A stretch of DNA of 6,316 bases from Acidobacteriaceae bacterium (GTDB taxonomy: Bacteria; Acidobacteriota; Terriglobia; Terriglobales; Acidobacteriaceae), in NCBI GenBank assembly GCA_003135315.1, contig PLBD01000104.1:1-6316 (forward strand), read 5' to 3'. The notes beneath the pieces were generated by a model. The model saw only the letters and a list, made by a program, of their open reading frames with translations, made no database searches and had not been told where the DNA came from. Each line of letters starts with the position of its first letter. Within the stretch, counting starts at the first letter, position 1. A program made the position numbers and the translations under genes. Below are positions 1 to 4,982 of this stretch, piece by piece.

Positions 1-66
1 GGGATTGTTGTGTTTGCTTGCGATGTCGAGATCAACGCCGCAAGCACGCCGGAGTCTCCAGATACG

Positions 67-668
67 CTATATCGCTGGCGAGGTGAGCTGATTTGAGATG
101 CAGTGATGCCATTCCGCCATCCGCTTGAGCTTGCCATACCCCACACGCAGAATCTGCGCCGTGCGACGCGCTAGCTTCACTGCCGCTTTCCACAATCGTG
201 GTGGGTTCGGCAGACGCACTTCAGGGTGGGCGCTGCGCGAACGCGCAAAGCGTGGTTTGTTGGCCATGCCGCGAACGCTGTTGTCGAACGCCCAGCAATA
301 GTGGCAATCAAGGTTGCACTTCCACTCATTGAACAGGTACGCAATGATGGGATGGAAATCTCCAGGCAGGATGCGGGAGCGAATGAACGGGAACACCCAG
401 CCCCTCATCGCGCGATAGATGTGTTTCGCCTTGTGACTGCGTTTTCCGTTCGTGGGGAAAAAATCGCCATCCGGCGCCGACATCAACTCAGGATGCTGAG
501 GAAAGACCGGGGCCGGCAGCTTCTGCCCCTTGCGAGTTGGGGGCGGCAGAAGCAGACGCGACTGCTCCGGCGGCTTCATTAACAGGTCGTGATTAACAGG
601 TCGTGGAGATGGACATCAAGTCGAACACTCTGGGCTTGGCTGGCTTCTTCCAATTGAAATTCAGCCAT
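67..668 (-). pseudogene. Broken radical SAM protein: N-terminal fragment split by a 14-bp duplication and truncated after the Fe-S motif
   Basis: The main open frame (579 to 67, 170 aa) carries C88-N-L-D-C92-H-Y-C95, the CX3CX2C signature that binds the [4Fe-4S] cluster of radical SAM enzymes, within FNEWKCNLDCHYCWAFDN. Family members normally run 300 or more residues with a TIM-barrel core. Here similarity seems to end at about residue 105 (near base 265) and the remaining 65 residues are a basic tail I do not recognise, so no active enzyme is expected. Upstream, an ATG at 666-668 with a strong AGGAGGA Shine-Dalgarno (678-684) opens a 29-codon frame that stops at 579-581, overlapping the 577-579 ATG as TAATG. 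Removing one copy of the 14-bp tandem repeat (578-605) joins both frames, giving 25 residues ahead of MKPPEQS. I infer one original gene starting at 668. The substrate is unknown. Confidence 0.7.
578..605. repeat. Perfect 14-bp tandem duplication
   Basis: The unit attaacaggtcgtg occurs twice with no gap, at 578-591 and 592-605. Fourteen is not a multiple of three, so the duplication shifts the reading frame of the minus-strand radical SAM gene and creates the TAA stop at 579-581. Deleting one copy gives a continuous frame from the Shine-Dalgarno-supported ATG at 668. This looks like a slippage event and not a functional iteron, because there are only two copies and both lie inside a coding frame. 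Confidence 0.9.
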
Positions 669-754
669 CCTTATGTGTCCTCCTACATACGTGACGAGCA
701 AATCTGGTTGCCACGAAAGCAGAAAAGGTGGTCTAGTGTCAGTGGCGTACTCTG

Positions 755-1087
755 TTAGGCTGTCAATGAAGAGGCGCTTGCGTAACCAAGCCACGAATGT
801 GCCGTTCGAACAGGGCAATGACAACAAGGACAGGTTCCCAAAAGCAAGAATACGACCCAAGAGTTCCCCCGCCCGTGACTATGCACTGTTCGGAACTCAG
901 CAGTGGGTTTGTCCAGAGTATATCCGGCCCCTTCGCTGCACTCTTTCATGGCCAACTTCCTCCCGCAGTCGGGGCATAAGCGGTAAAAGAGACGTATTCC
1001 GTCGTGCGAAAACTCTGATCGCGGGATACCATGACGCTCAGGAGAGCAACCGAATAGCCAGTGCAACGCCCCATGGAAGTGGCTCAT
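755..1087 (-). CDS. Small cysteine-rich zinc-knuckle protein (110 aa), function unknown
   Basis: A 110-residue protein with N-terminal ALHWLFGCSPERHG, then the knuckle C38-P-D-C41-G and a second cysteine group C86-P-C-C-H-C91. C14 and C50 are further possible ligands. The CX2CG knuckle suggests zinc binding. The L-F-G-C N-terminus resembles the I-F-G-C N-terminus of the protein at 1973-2197, so the two may be distant paralogues. I chose the ATG at 1085-1087 because GGAGG (complement of 1098-1102) lies 10 bases upstream; the frame itself extends to 1120. The last 30 or so residues look less protein-like, and a frame error there is possible. It stands alone on the minus strand, with no partner in the same transcript except the broken radical SAM gene downstream. 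I do not recognise a named function; a regulatory or metal-binding role is only a guess. Confidence 0.55.
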   Translation of the reverse strand: MSHFHGALHWLFGCSPERHGIPRSEFSHDGIRLFYRLCPDCGRKLAMKECSEGAGYTLDKPTAEFRTVHSHGRGNSWVVFLLLGTCPCCHCPVRTAHSWLGYASASSLTA

Positions 1088-1466
1088 CGCTTTACAACCT
1101 CCGAGCTGCCAAACGGCCAAGCTTCTGGGCGGGCGATTCTGGCTTTTCGCTGTGAAGCCATAACATGCGTCTGCGCCCGCCAGGACCTCTGATGAACTTC
1201 ACTTGCACAAGCATTGCCTTTGTGTACATGCTGGAAGTTGTTATAGAAACAGTGATATCCTCGCCGCTATGGCCCTCTCACCGCCCGACATAGGTCACGC
1301 GCCGGAATATGGGCACCGAAGCGACAGATAGCAATATCCAACTACTTGGTAGCACGTGGCTCTTACTCAGGCGCTCGTGAAATCAAGTGGCAAGCCACAT
1401 GCTCTTCTCGTAGGGGTCACCATCAGGTGAAATACCGATAATTCGGCTGGGAAGGGAGTCAGTGGC
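1088..1466. other. Intergenic region between divergent genes
   Basis: About 380 bases separate the minus-strand zinc-knuckle gene from the plus-strand receiver-like gene. I see no convincing coding frame; a 33-codon plus-strand frame at 1192-1293 has only a weak AGGA ahead of it. The region should hold two divergent promoters. A 12-bp inverted repeat (gtggc-aa-gccac, 1387-1398) lies about 70 bases before the receiver-like start and is a possible operator. A GATAAT hexamer at 1437-1442 resembles a -10 box but has no matching -35 element. Confidence 0.5.
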
Positions 1467-1769
1467 ATGAGAATCCTCTATCTTAAGACCAATCTTTGCA
1501 GTGATCGGAGCGCACAGTACCTAGAAATGAGCAAATACGAGATAGTTGAAGCGGCCTCTTTCGATGACGCGCTAAGGCTCCTCAAAACTGGCTTCTTCGA
1601 CGTGCTTGTGCTTGACGATCACGGCAATCCCGAGACGGTGCAGTTCACTGTTGGTGCTCGTGCCGTCCGGCCAGAAGTGCCGGTATTCGTAATGAGTGCC
1701 TGGGGCGCCGATCTCGGAATGGCGCTAGACTCAATAGAAGCGATAAACGAGCTGGCAACTGCTTGTTGA
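1467..1769 (+). CDS. Stand-alone degenerate response-regulator receiver-like protein (100 aa)
   Basis: The protein matches the layout of a CheY-like receiver domain with no output domain. Beta-1 is MRILYL (1-6), the helix around residues 32-41 is DDALRLLKTG, beta-3 is DVLVLD ending at D50 (the phospho-acceptor position), and beta-4 is VPVFVMSA with S77 at the conserved Ser/Thr position. Two hallmarks are missing: there is no acidic pair after beta-1 (it reads T-N-L-C) and no beta-5 lysine, since the protein stops at residue 100. It is therefore shorter than the usual 115-125 residues and may not be phosphorylated in the ordinary way. AAGGGAG (1452-1458) sits 8 bases before the ATG and fixes the start. 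It is monocistronic, followed by a possible terminator. A signalling or protein-binding role is inferred from fold only. Confidence 0.65.
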   Translation: MRILYLKTNLCSDRSAQYLEMSKYEIVEAASFDDALRLLKTGFFDVLVLDDHGNPETVQFTVGARAVRPEVPVFVMSAWGADLGMALDSIEAINELATAC

Positions 1770-1940
1770 CGTTCAAGCACTCTGGAAAAATATTTGTGGT
1801 AGCTTACCCAACTGCATCGGGCGCGCTACTTTTCCCAGAAGATCCGATTCGTCTCTAAGGGAACTCGAACTTCGGGATTGTAAGGAACAACGCGCACCGT
1901 GTAATCTCACTCACTGCGAGCAGCAGGCACGTTTACCTTG

Positions 1941-1968
1941 AAGGGACGCTGCTCCACTCGAGTCCCTT
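1941..1968. terminator. Possible terminator hairpin between convergent genes
   Basis: aagggac (1941-1947) pairs with gtccctt (1962-1968) around a 14-base loop, followed on the plus strand by two more T residues. It lies between the plus-strand receiver-like gene (stop at 1769) and the end of the minus-strand zinc-ribbon gene (1973), where a shared terminator would be expected. The loop is long and the T run short (tttt including stem bases), so the call is tentative. Confidence 0.35.
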
Positions 1969-1972
1969 TTCG

Positions 1973-2197
1973 TCATAAGCTCCGGCTCTGTTCGCTCGCA
2001 TATGAAGGCTGAATGTTCGAGGCGGTTCTCATTGTAGTAGGCTGACAAAGCTGCATCGCCTCGAAGTCGTAATCAAATTCGGTCCCGCAACTCAGGCACA
2101 CTACATACGTCCGCTTCCTGGGCTTGGCCACCGTCAGCGGCCACGACAAGGCCCGATGACGGCAGCCGAAGATCAGTTGATAGAGAGCGCGTAGCAT
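1973..2197 (-). CDS. Small zinc-ribbon-like protein (74 aa), function unknown
   Basis: A 74-residue protein beginning LRALYQLIFGCRHRALSWP, with cysteines at 12, 34, 37 and 51. The core TYVVCLSCGTEFDYDFEAM contains the knuckle C34-L-S-C37-G, so C12 plus the CX2C pair and perhaps C51 could hold one zinc. I recall this pattern (FGC-H near the N-terminus, YVVCLxCGxEF in the middle) as a recurrent short uncharacterised family in Acidobacteriota; that is memory, not a search. The start is well fixed: GGAGGTGA (complement of 2201-2208) lies 3 bases before the ATG at 2195-2197. The tail after residue 52 is low in hydrophobics and probably disordered. It is the best-supported of the minus-strand cysteine proteins here. 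Its function is unknown. Confidence 0.7.
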   Translation of the reverse strand: MLRALYQLIFGCRHRALSWPLTVAKPRKRTYVVCLSCGTEFDYDFEAMQLCQPTTMRTASNIQPSYASEQSRSL

Positions 2198-2399
2198 AAG
2201 TCACCTCCAGCACGTTACCTAAGCGAAGCCGCCGATGCCCATCCATCGCGGCCGGCTGGCGTCTTAAGGCCTTTGTGACAGCACTTCTACCGAATGAACG
2301 ACGCCAGGCAATTCAAGAGCAACTCGCCTGCCATTCCGGCCGCAGCTCCGAGTATTTGAGGTTCGAACTAACCACGGTTCGCGGGCCAGAAGTTTGTGG

Positions 2400-2531
2400 C
2401 TACTGAGTCAGCCTGACAGGGTGGTGACCGGTTGGCACGCACTGGTGGGAGTCTTCAGCAGCAGTTAGCAGTGAGTCGCGGTCATTGGCGGCCACAAATC
2501 GTCCGCAGCGATTGCAATAGGACTCGACCAA
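2400..2531 (-). CDS. Tiny zinc-finger-like ORF (43 aa), possibly a gene or the tail of a broken one
   Basis: Reading from a TTG at 2529-2531 gives a 43-residue product with VESYCNRCGRFVAAN near its start. C6-X2-C9-G is a zinc knuckle, and H29-Q-C31 could supply two more ligands, making a C2HC-type site. The amino-acid pattern looks like real protein and resembles short uncharacterised knuckle proteins I remember from Acidobacteriota. Start evidence is poor: the TTG has no good Shine-Dalgarno, and an in-frame TGA (2544-2546) lies four codons upstream. That TGA is the stop codon of the zinc-ribbon frame just upstream (2774 to 2544), which is in the same frame. It could be an independent gene, the second half of a longer gene interrupted by TGA, or a remnant. 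Confidence 0.4.
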   Translation of the reverse strand: MVESYCNRCGRFVAANDRDSLLTAAEDSHQCVPTGHHPVRLTQ

Positions 2532-2543
2532 CCCGTAGCGGTA

Positions 2544-2871
2544 TCAGCTTGCGCAACGACTGCACTCATGTCTTTCGAATCTTGTTTTCGGAGCGACGCG
2601 AACTCCGGTTTTAGGATCGAAATGAAGAGTCAGCGTGGCCGCACACTTAGCGCACAGCCACCAGTATTGCGTGCCTTGAGAAGAACAGGGCTGATCGCGA
2701 AAGGTGAAGAGCTTGCCTTCCCGCAAATACCGAAACTGCTCGTTGCAACTCGGATTCGCACATCTGCCTACCAATTAACCCCCCGACTTCTGGCGCTATG
2801 TCTGCCCATTTAAACGGAGAGTCCGGATACACAGGCGTCGACGCGTCGCTTTCAACAAGTTCCGATTTCAA
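2544..2871 (-). pseudogene. Frameshifted small zinc-ribbon gene
   Basis: Two overlapping minus-strand frames appear to be halves of one gene. The first (TTG at 2869-2871) reads MKSELVESDASTPV and reaches APEVGGLIGR. The second (2774 to 2544) carries the zinc-binding part: C5-ANPS-C10 followed by NEQFRYLREGKLF, then WWL-C41-AK-C44 and C71-SR-C74. The CX4C plus CX2C arrangement is that of a zinc ribbon. The second frame begins one codon after a TAA and has only a TTG without a Shine-Dalgarno. Removing one base around 2764-2774 joins the frames as GLIGR-RCANPSC, a product of about 108 aa. I infer a single-base insertion, by mutation or sequencing error. The upstream TTG also lacks a clear Shine-Dalgarno, so the true start is uncertain. 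It is followed in the same frame by the 2400-2531 ORF. Confidence 0.5.
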
Positions 2872-3155
2872 GGTGCAAATGGTCTGCCAAGGCGGAGCTT
2901 GCGTAAATTCAGCGCATCGCGCTGTCAGCTCCTTCGTGACTGCCCTGCCAAGGGCGAAAGTCCGAATTTGGGCAGAGGGACGTCTGGCAAGGATGCCCCA
3001 CGCGCAGGATTCCTGGACTTCGGCGCGGTTAACTTTGGCCTCTTACCTGCACTCGGACAAAAGCTACAATCCGGGGCGCTTGTTCGAGCGCCCGCCGTAT
3101 TGCGGTCGGACTCGGGGAAGGCCTTGGAGCGCTTATTTTCACGGAGGAGACTGAG
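2872..3155. other. Intergenic region upstream of the omega-like operon
   Basis: About 280 bases between divergent transcription units. Open frames exist on both strands, but none has protein-like composition or a Shine-Dalgarno. The plus-strand operon promoter must lie here: the best -10 candidate is TACAAT at 3065-3070, with only a 3-of-6 match to a -35 box (ttacct, 3043-3048, 16-base spacing). A GC-rich hairpin (3074-3093) would fall at the very 5' end of a transcript from that promoter. Confidence 0.4.
3065..3093 (+). promoter_or_regulatory. Candidate -10 box plus 5' leader hairpin before the omega-like operon
   Basis: TACAAT (3065-3070) is close to the sigma-70 -10 consensus. Immediately after it, gggcgct (3074-3080) pairs perfectly with agcgccc (3087-3093) around the loop tgttcg. 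No T run follows, so it is not an intrinsic terminator. A stem at the 5' end of an mRNA can stabilise it, but the promoter itself is uncertain because the -35 region matches poorly. Confidence 0.25.
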
Positions 3156-3470
3156 ATGAGGTCTGAATTGGTCTTCGCGGCGCGGCACAGATTATGGAAT
3201 CGGTACGCCCTATGTCAGGCAGCGGCAAAGGCCACGAGGAGGTTTCACAAAGCGCGCAATCGCATTCCAGACACGACGAATGACGTTTTACAGCGCATTG
3301 CTGAGTCGGACCGGGAGCCGGTGACGCTCGGCTCTGAGCACGACCTGGCCGACCGGCGGCTGTTTCGACTCTCGACACGGCGGCGTTCAAATGACGCTAA
3401 GATTTCAGCGGTTTACGACTTCGTACCCTCTGGAACGTCGCTTGCCCTTATTGGGAACGAGGCATCATGA
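3156..3470 (+). CDS. RNA polymerase omega-subunit (RpoZ)-like protein
   Basis: The 104-residue product starts MRSELVFAARHR and contains NRYALCQAAAKATRRF (15-30), which lines up with the conserved omega segment NRFDLVLVAARRARQM of E. coli RpoZ, followed by a TTNDVL stretch (40-45) where omega has its next helix. Omega helps fold and hold the beta-prime subunit in RNA polymerase. Similarity fades after about residue 50, and the C-terminal half (rich in R, S and D) is unlike any omega I know. The setting, in an operon of small orphan genes, suggests a paralogue and not the housekeeping copy, so no symbol is given. GGAGGAG (3143-3149) ahead of the ATG supports the start. Its stop overlaps the next start as ATGA (3467-3470), which implies translational coupling to the zinc-ribbon protein. 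An unrelated small helical protein cannot be excluded. Confidence 0.6.
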   Translation: MRSELVFAARHRLWNRYALCQAAAKATRRFHKARNRIPDTTNDVLQRIAESDREPVTLGSEHDLADRRLFRLSTRRRSNDAKISAVYDFVPSGTSLALIGNEAS

Positions 3471-3796
3471 ATACCACAGCGACAGGAAAGCGACTAACCG
3501 CGGATGATATCTCCGCAATTGTGAACTGGGTGTGTCCCCGCTGCGGCGGTCGGCTCGGTGGGCCATACCAGGAATTCAGGTGCCAGGGACAATGCGGAAA
3601 GGACTGGCGTTCGGACTGGGAGAACAATCAGTCAAAACCGGGAACGAAAAGACGAACAGATGTCGCACATCCAGACAAGTCCTTCGCTCAAGCCATAAAT
3701 CTCGCTAGACGATCCGGAAGGATAACACGTCTAGACGGCAGCGCGATTGTGGTAGTGCGTCGTCATGTTTTGAGTGTGCCTTACGAGAAGAGATAG
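3467..3796 (+). CDS. Zinc-ribbon protein (109 aa) coupled to the omega-like gene
   Basis: The N-terminal half holds a four-cysteine zinc ribbon: C23-PR-C26-GG, a 12-residue spacer, then C39-QGQ-C43-GKDW. Zinc ribbons of this type bind nucleic acid or protein and are common in transcription factors and polymerase subunits. The C-terminal half (from about residue 50) is basic and contains a possible beta-rich end (GRITRLDGSAIVVVRRHVL). The ATG at 3467 overlaps the stop of the omega-like gene by four bases (ATGA), so it is probably translated by re-initiation; a weak gaacgagg lies just before. The stop at 3794-3796 is followed directly by the membrane-protein gene. The pairing with an omega-like protein suggests, but does not show, a role on RNA polymerase. 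I do not recognise a named family. Confidence 0.65.
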   Translation: MNTTATGKRLTADDISAIVNWVCPRCGGRLGGPYQEFRCQGQCGKDWRSDWENNQSKPGTKRRTDVAHPDKSFAQAINLARRSGRITRLDGSAIVVVRRHVLSVPYEKR

Positions 3797-3807
3797 GAGA
3801 TAAAAAC

Positions 3808-4005
3808 ATGACGCGGAAAACTGAGAAGACAAAGTTTTGGACAATCCTCGCAATCATAAATATTGCTGCTATGATCTATCCCTTCAGCCAGTATGTTCAG
3901 GCGGAGAGCAATGACACACAGCTTTTCGCTGTCATACTCTTGTTTTGCATTGCGTTTCTACTGGCAGTCGCAGATACCGTGAGTGCGATCGTCGCCTACA
4001 TGTGA
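3808..4005 (+). CDS. Small two-helix membrane protein (65 aa)
   Basis: A 65-residue protein with a charged N-terminus (TRKTEKTK) and two hydrophobic stretches: about residues 10-28 (FWTILAIINIAAMIYPF) and about 39-63 (LFAVILLFCIAFLLAVAD and onward), separated by a short polar loop (QAESNDTQ). By the positive-inside rule the N-terminus should face the cytoplasm, with the loop outside, forming a helical hairpin in the inner membrane. The Shine-Dalgarno AGGAGA (3795-3800) overlaps the TAG stop of the zinc-ribbon gene, and the gap is only 11 bases, so it is the third gene of that operon. I know of no assigned function for it. Confidence 0.65.
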   Translation: MTRKTEKTKFWTILAIINIAAMIYPFSQYVQAESNDTQLFAVILLFCIAFLLAVADTVSAIVAYM

Positions 4006-4125
4006 GCTGCGTTGCCACGCTCGTTTCGAGAGCGCATGGCGCCGGGACAGGATTTATTGGCGGCGCAAATCGGGCTTTCGCTCTTAGCTTGAGGAAAGCG
4101 GTGATTGAGAACAGGAGGAGAGCAA

Positions 4126-4296
4126 GTGGCGGAAGAGTTGAGGTTCATGACCGAACTGGCGGTAGCGGCAGTGTGGGGCCTGTGTCTTTCTCTGGGAGTA
4201 GGTTTCGCGATCTGGGCCGCCATAGGATGGCTCTGGAACCGCTGGATGCGTTCAGCTACCACTTCACGGACACTGCACAAACCGGCAGGGGCATAA
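4126..4296 (+). CDS. Small single-helix membrane protein (56 aa), GTG start
   Basis: The frame is open from a TTG at 4105, but AGGAGGAG (4113-4120) lies 5 bases ahead of the GTG at 4126-4128, which decides the start and gives 56 residues beginning MAEELRFMTE. Residues 10-38 are hydrophobic (AVAAVWGLCLSLGVGFAIWA, then AIGWLW), ending in the basic flank NRWMR. One long transmembrane helix, N-terminus uncertain, is the simple reading; a tight hairpin is possible. It follows the two-helix gene by 120 bases and may share its transcript or have its own promoter. It is very short and has no recognisable family, but the near-perfect Shine-Dalgarno makes it credible. Confidence 0.55.
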   Translation: MAEELRFMTELAVAAVWGLCLSLGVGFAIWAAIGWLWNRWMRSATTSRTLHKPAGA

Positions 4297-4358
4297 AGCC
4301 CTTGATGGGCCATCCCAAACTCCAAATCTCCGCGAGGTAACTCGCCCACCCACACACG

Positions 4359-4380
4359 GCCCGGGCTGCGAGGCCCGGGC
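4359..4380. repeat. GC-rich perfect hairpin in intergenic DNA
   Basis: gcccgggc (4359-4366) is repeated at 4373-4380 after the loop tgcgag. The unit is its own reverse complement, so the two copies form an 8-bp stem. It sits between the single-helix gene (ends 4296) and the next start (4466). There is no T run, so it is not a standard intrinsic terminator. The flanking text (gatgggccatccc at 4304-4316, ctcgcccaccc at 4341-4351) recalls dispersed intergenic repeats I remember from acidobacterial genomes, but a second copy is not visible here. Confidence 0.5.
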
Positions 4381-4465
4381 TCCCGCCTCTCGCCCACGAC
4401 CAGGGCCCAGCATACAACCGGTAAGCACGTGCCGGCGCCAGCTTGGCAGAAAGGAGCCACTAACC

Positions 4466-4582
4466 ATGAAGGAGATGCTGGAAGATAACCGACTCTTAGA
4501 ATCTAACCCAAGCAATGCAGGACAAACTTGCCCGCGAAATTACGCTTTCAGAAATGGCCTATGGAGCCGACATGATTCCTGA
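4466..4582 (+). CDS. Short ORF (38 aa) with a good ribosome site; probable 5' part of the next gene
   Basis: AAGGAG (4451-4456) lies 9 bases before the ATG at 4466-4468, which opens a 38-codon frame starting MKEMLEDNRLLES. After about residue 14 the composition stops looking like a small acidic protein, while the overlapping frame from 4500 onward does. Skipping one base near 4505 would join MKEMLEDNRLLES to TQAMQDKLAREITL, giving a protein of about 70 residues. I therefore read it as the N-terminal portion of a frameshifted gene, or as a leader ORF whose translation feeds the internal ATG at 4515. Confidence 0.35.
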   Translation: MKEMLEDNRLLESNPSNAGQTCPRNYAFRNGLWSRHDS

Positions 4583-4679
4583 GGAAGAGCTGGAGATGTA
4601 CGAAACCGGAGACTGCGAGGGATATGTTGACTCATGCGCCGATCTTGTCGACTCGATCGCTAGCAGAGTAAGCGACTAA
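4515..4679 (+). CDS. Small acidic protein (54 aa), function unknown
   Basis: A 54-residue strongly acidic product starting MQDKLAREITLSEMAYGAD, with a run of Glu and Asp (PEEELEMYETGDCEGYVDSC) and ending LVDSIASRVSD. The first half should be helical. There are two cysteines (C34 and C41), too few for a zinc site. The ATG at 4515 has no Shine-Dalgarno, and an in-frame TAG lies at 4497-4499. The well-supported start at 4466 is in another frame that overlaps this one, so the gene is either translationally coupled to that frame or has lost or gained one base. It lies 300 bases ahead of the efflux operon with no clear link to it. No family is recognised. Confidence 0.45.
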   Translation: MQDKLAREITLSEMAYGADMIPEEELEMYETGDCEGYVDSCADLVDSIASRVSD

Positions 4680-4879
4680 GAAAGCAAGAACCATTGTTCC
4701 TCTTTCGATCCAGCCGGCAATCCGCATTGCAAGTACCGACAGCTTCAAGCCTCTAAGAATTTTGGCCGAAGAGCTTCACCACATTCGAGAGTCGCCGTCC
4801 TCTCCTGGCCCGTGGCTTCGATCAACTGACTGCCCGGATATCGGCATTGCCACATCGACGCCGACCAATCGGGCACACA

Positions 4880-4915
4880 GCTATTAGGGAAACCGATATG
4901 TTTCAGGGACATAGC
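4880..4915 (+). promoter_or_regulatory. Imperfect two-part stem upstream of the STAS/efflux operon
   Basis: gctat (4880-4884) pairs with atagc (4911-4915), and inside it gaaac (4889-4893) pairs with gtttc (4900-4904) around the loop cgatat. It lies about 70 bases before the chosen STAS start, where a leader or regulator site would be expected. Both arms are only 5 bp, so it may be chance. No clean -35/-10 pair was found in this intergenic region (4680-4982). Confidence 0.2.
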
Positions 4916-4982
4916 TTTGGCAGACTACTTGCGCACGAATAAGGCACAGCACAGCAGAAGCGTTGCTGGGCGAGGTGACGAA

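Noticed and set aside
226..582. Plus-strand open frame of 118 codons opposite the radical SAM fragment
   Set aside because: It has no ribosome site and shows no recognisable motif; the minus-strand frame carries the CX3CX2C signature.
579..668. A 29-aa peptide ending in ITTC directly before a radical SAM frame, resembling a RiPP precursor with its maturase
   Set aside because: The ORF boundary is made by the 14-bp tandem duplication. Without it the peptide is simply the N-terminus of the same protein, and the enzyme is truncated anyway.
579..860. Minus-strand 93-codon frame extending upstream of 668
   Set aside because: The part above 668 has no Shine-Dalgarno or recognisable features; the ATG at 668 has a near-perfect one.
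673..1155. Plus-strand 160-codon frame
   Set aside because: It is antisense to the zinc-knuckle gene, with composition typical of a shadow frame and no ribosome site.
1192..1293. Plus-strand 33-codon ORF (MNFTCTSIAFVYMLEVV) with hydrophobic content
   Set aside because: Only a weak AGGA precedes it and it is too short to judge; left as intergenic.
2940..3020. Text such as ccaagggcgaaagtccg suggesting a riboswitch
   Set aside because: I could not match it to the conserved core of any riboswitch class I know, and the downstream genes do not suggest a ligand. A covariance-model search would decide.
2798..3188. Overlapping open frames on both strands ahead of the omega-like gene
   Set aside because: None has a ribosome site or motif; the GC-rich composition leaves frames open by chance.
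3996..4515. Minus-strand frames of 154 and 83 codons
   Set aside because: They run across the GC hairpin and opposite the single-helix gene, are rich in G/R/P, and have no start signals.
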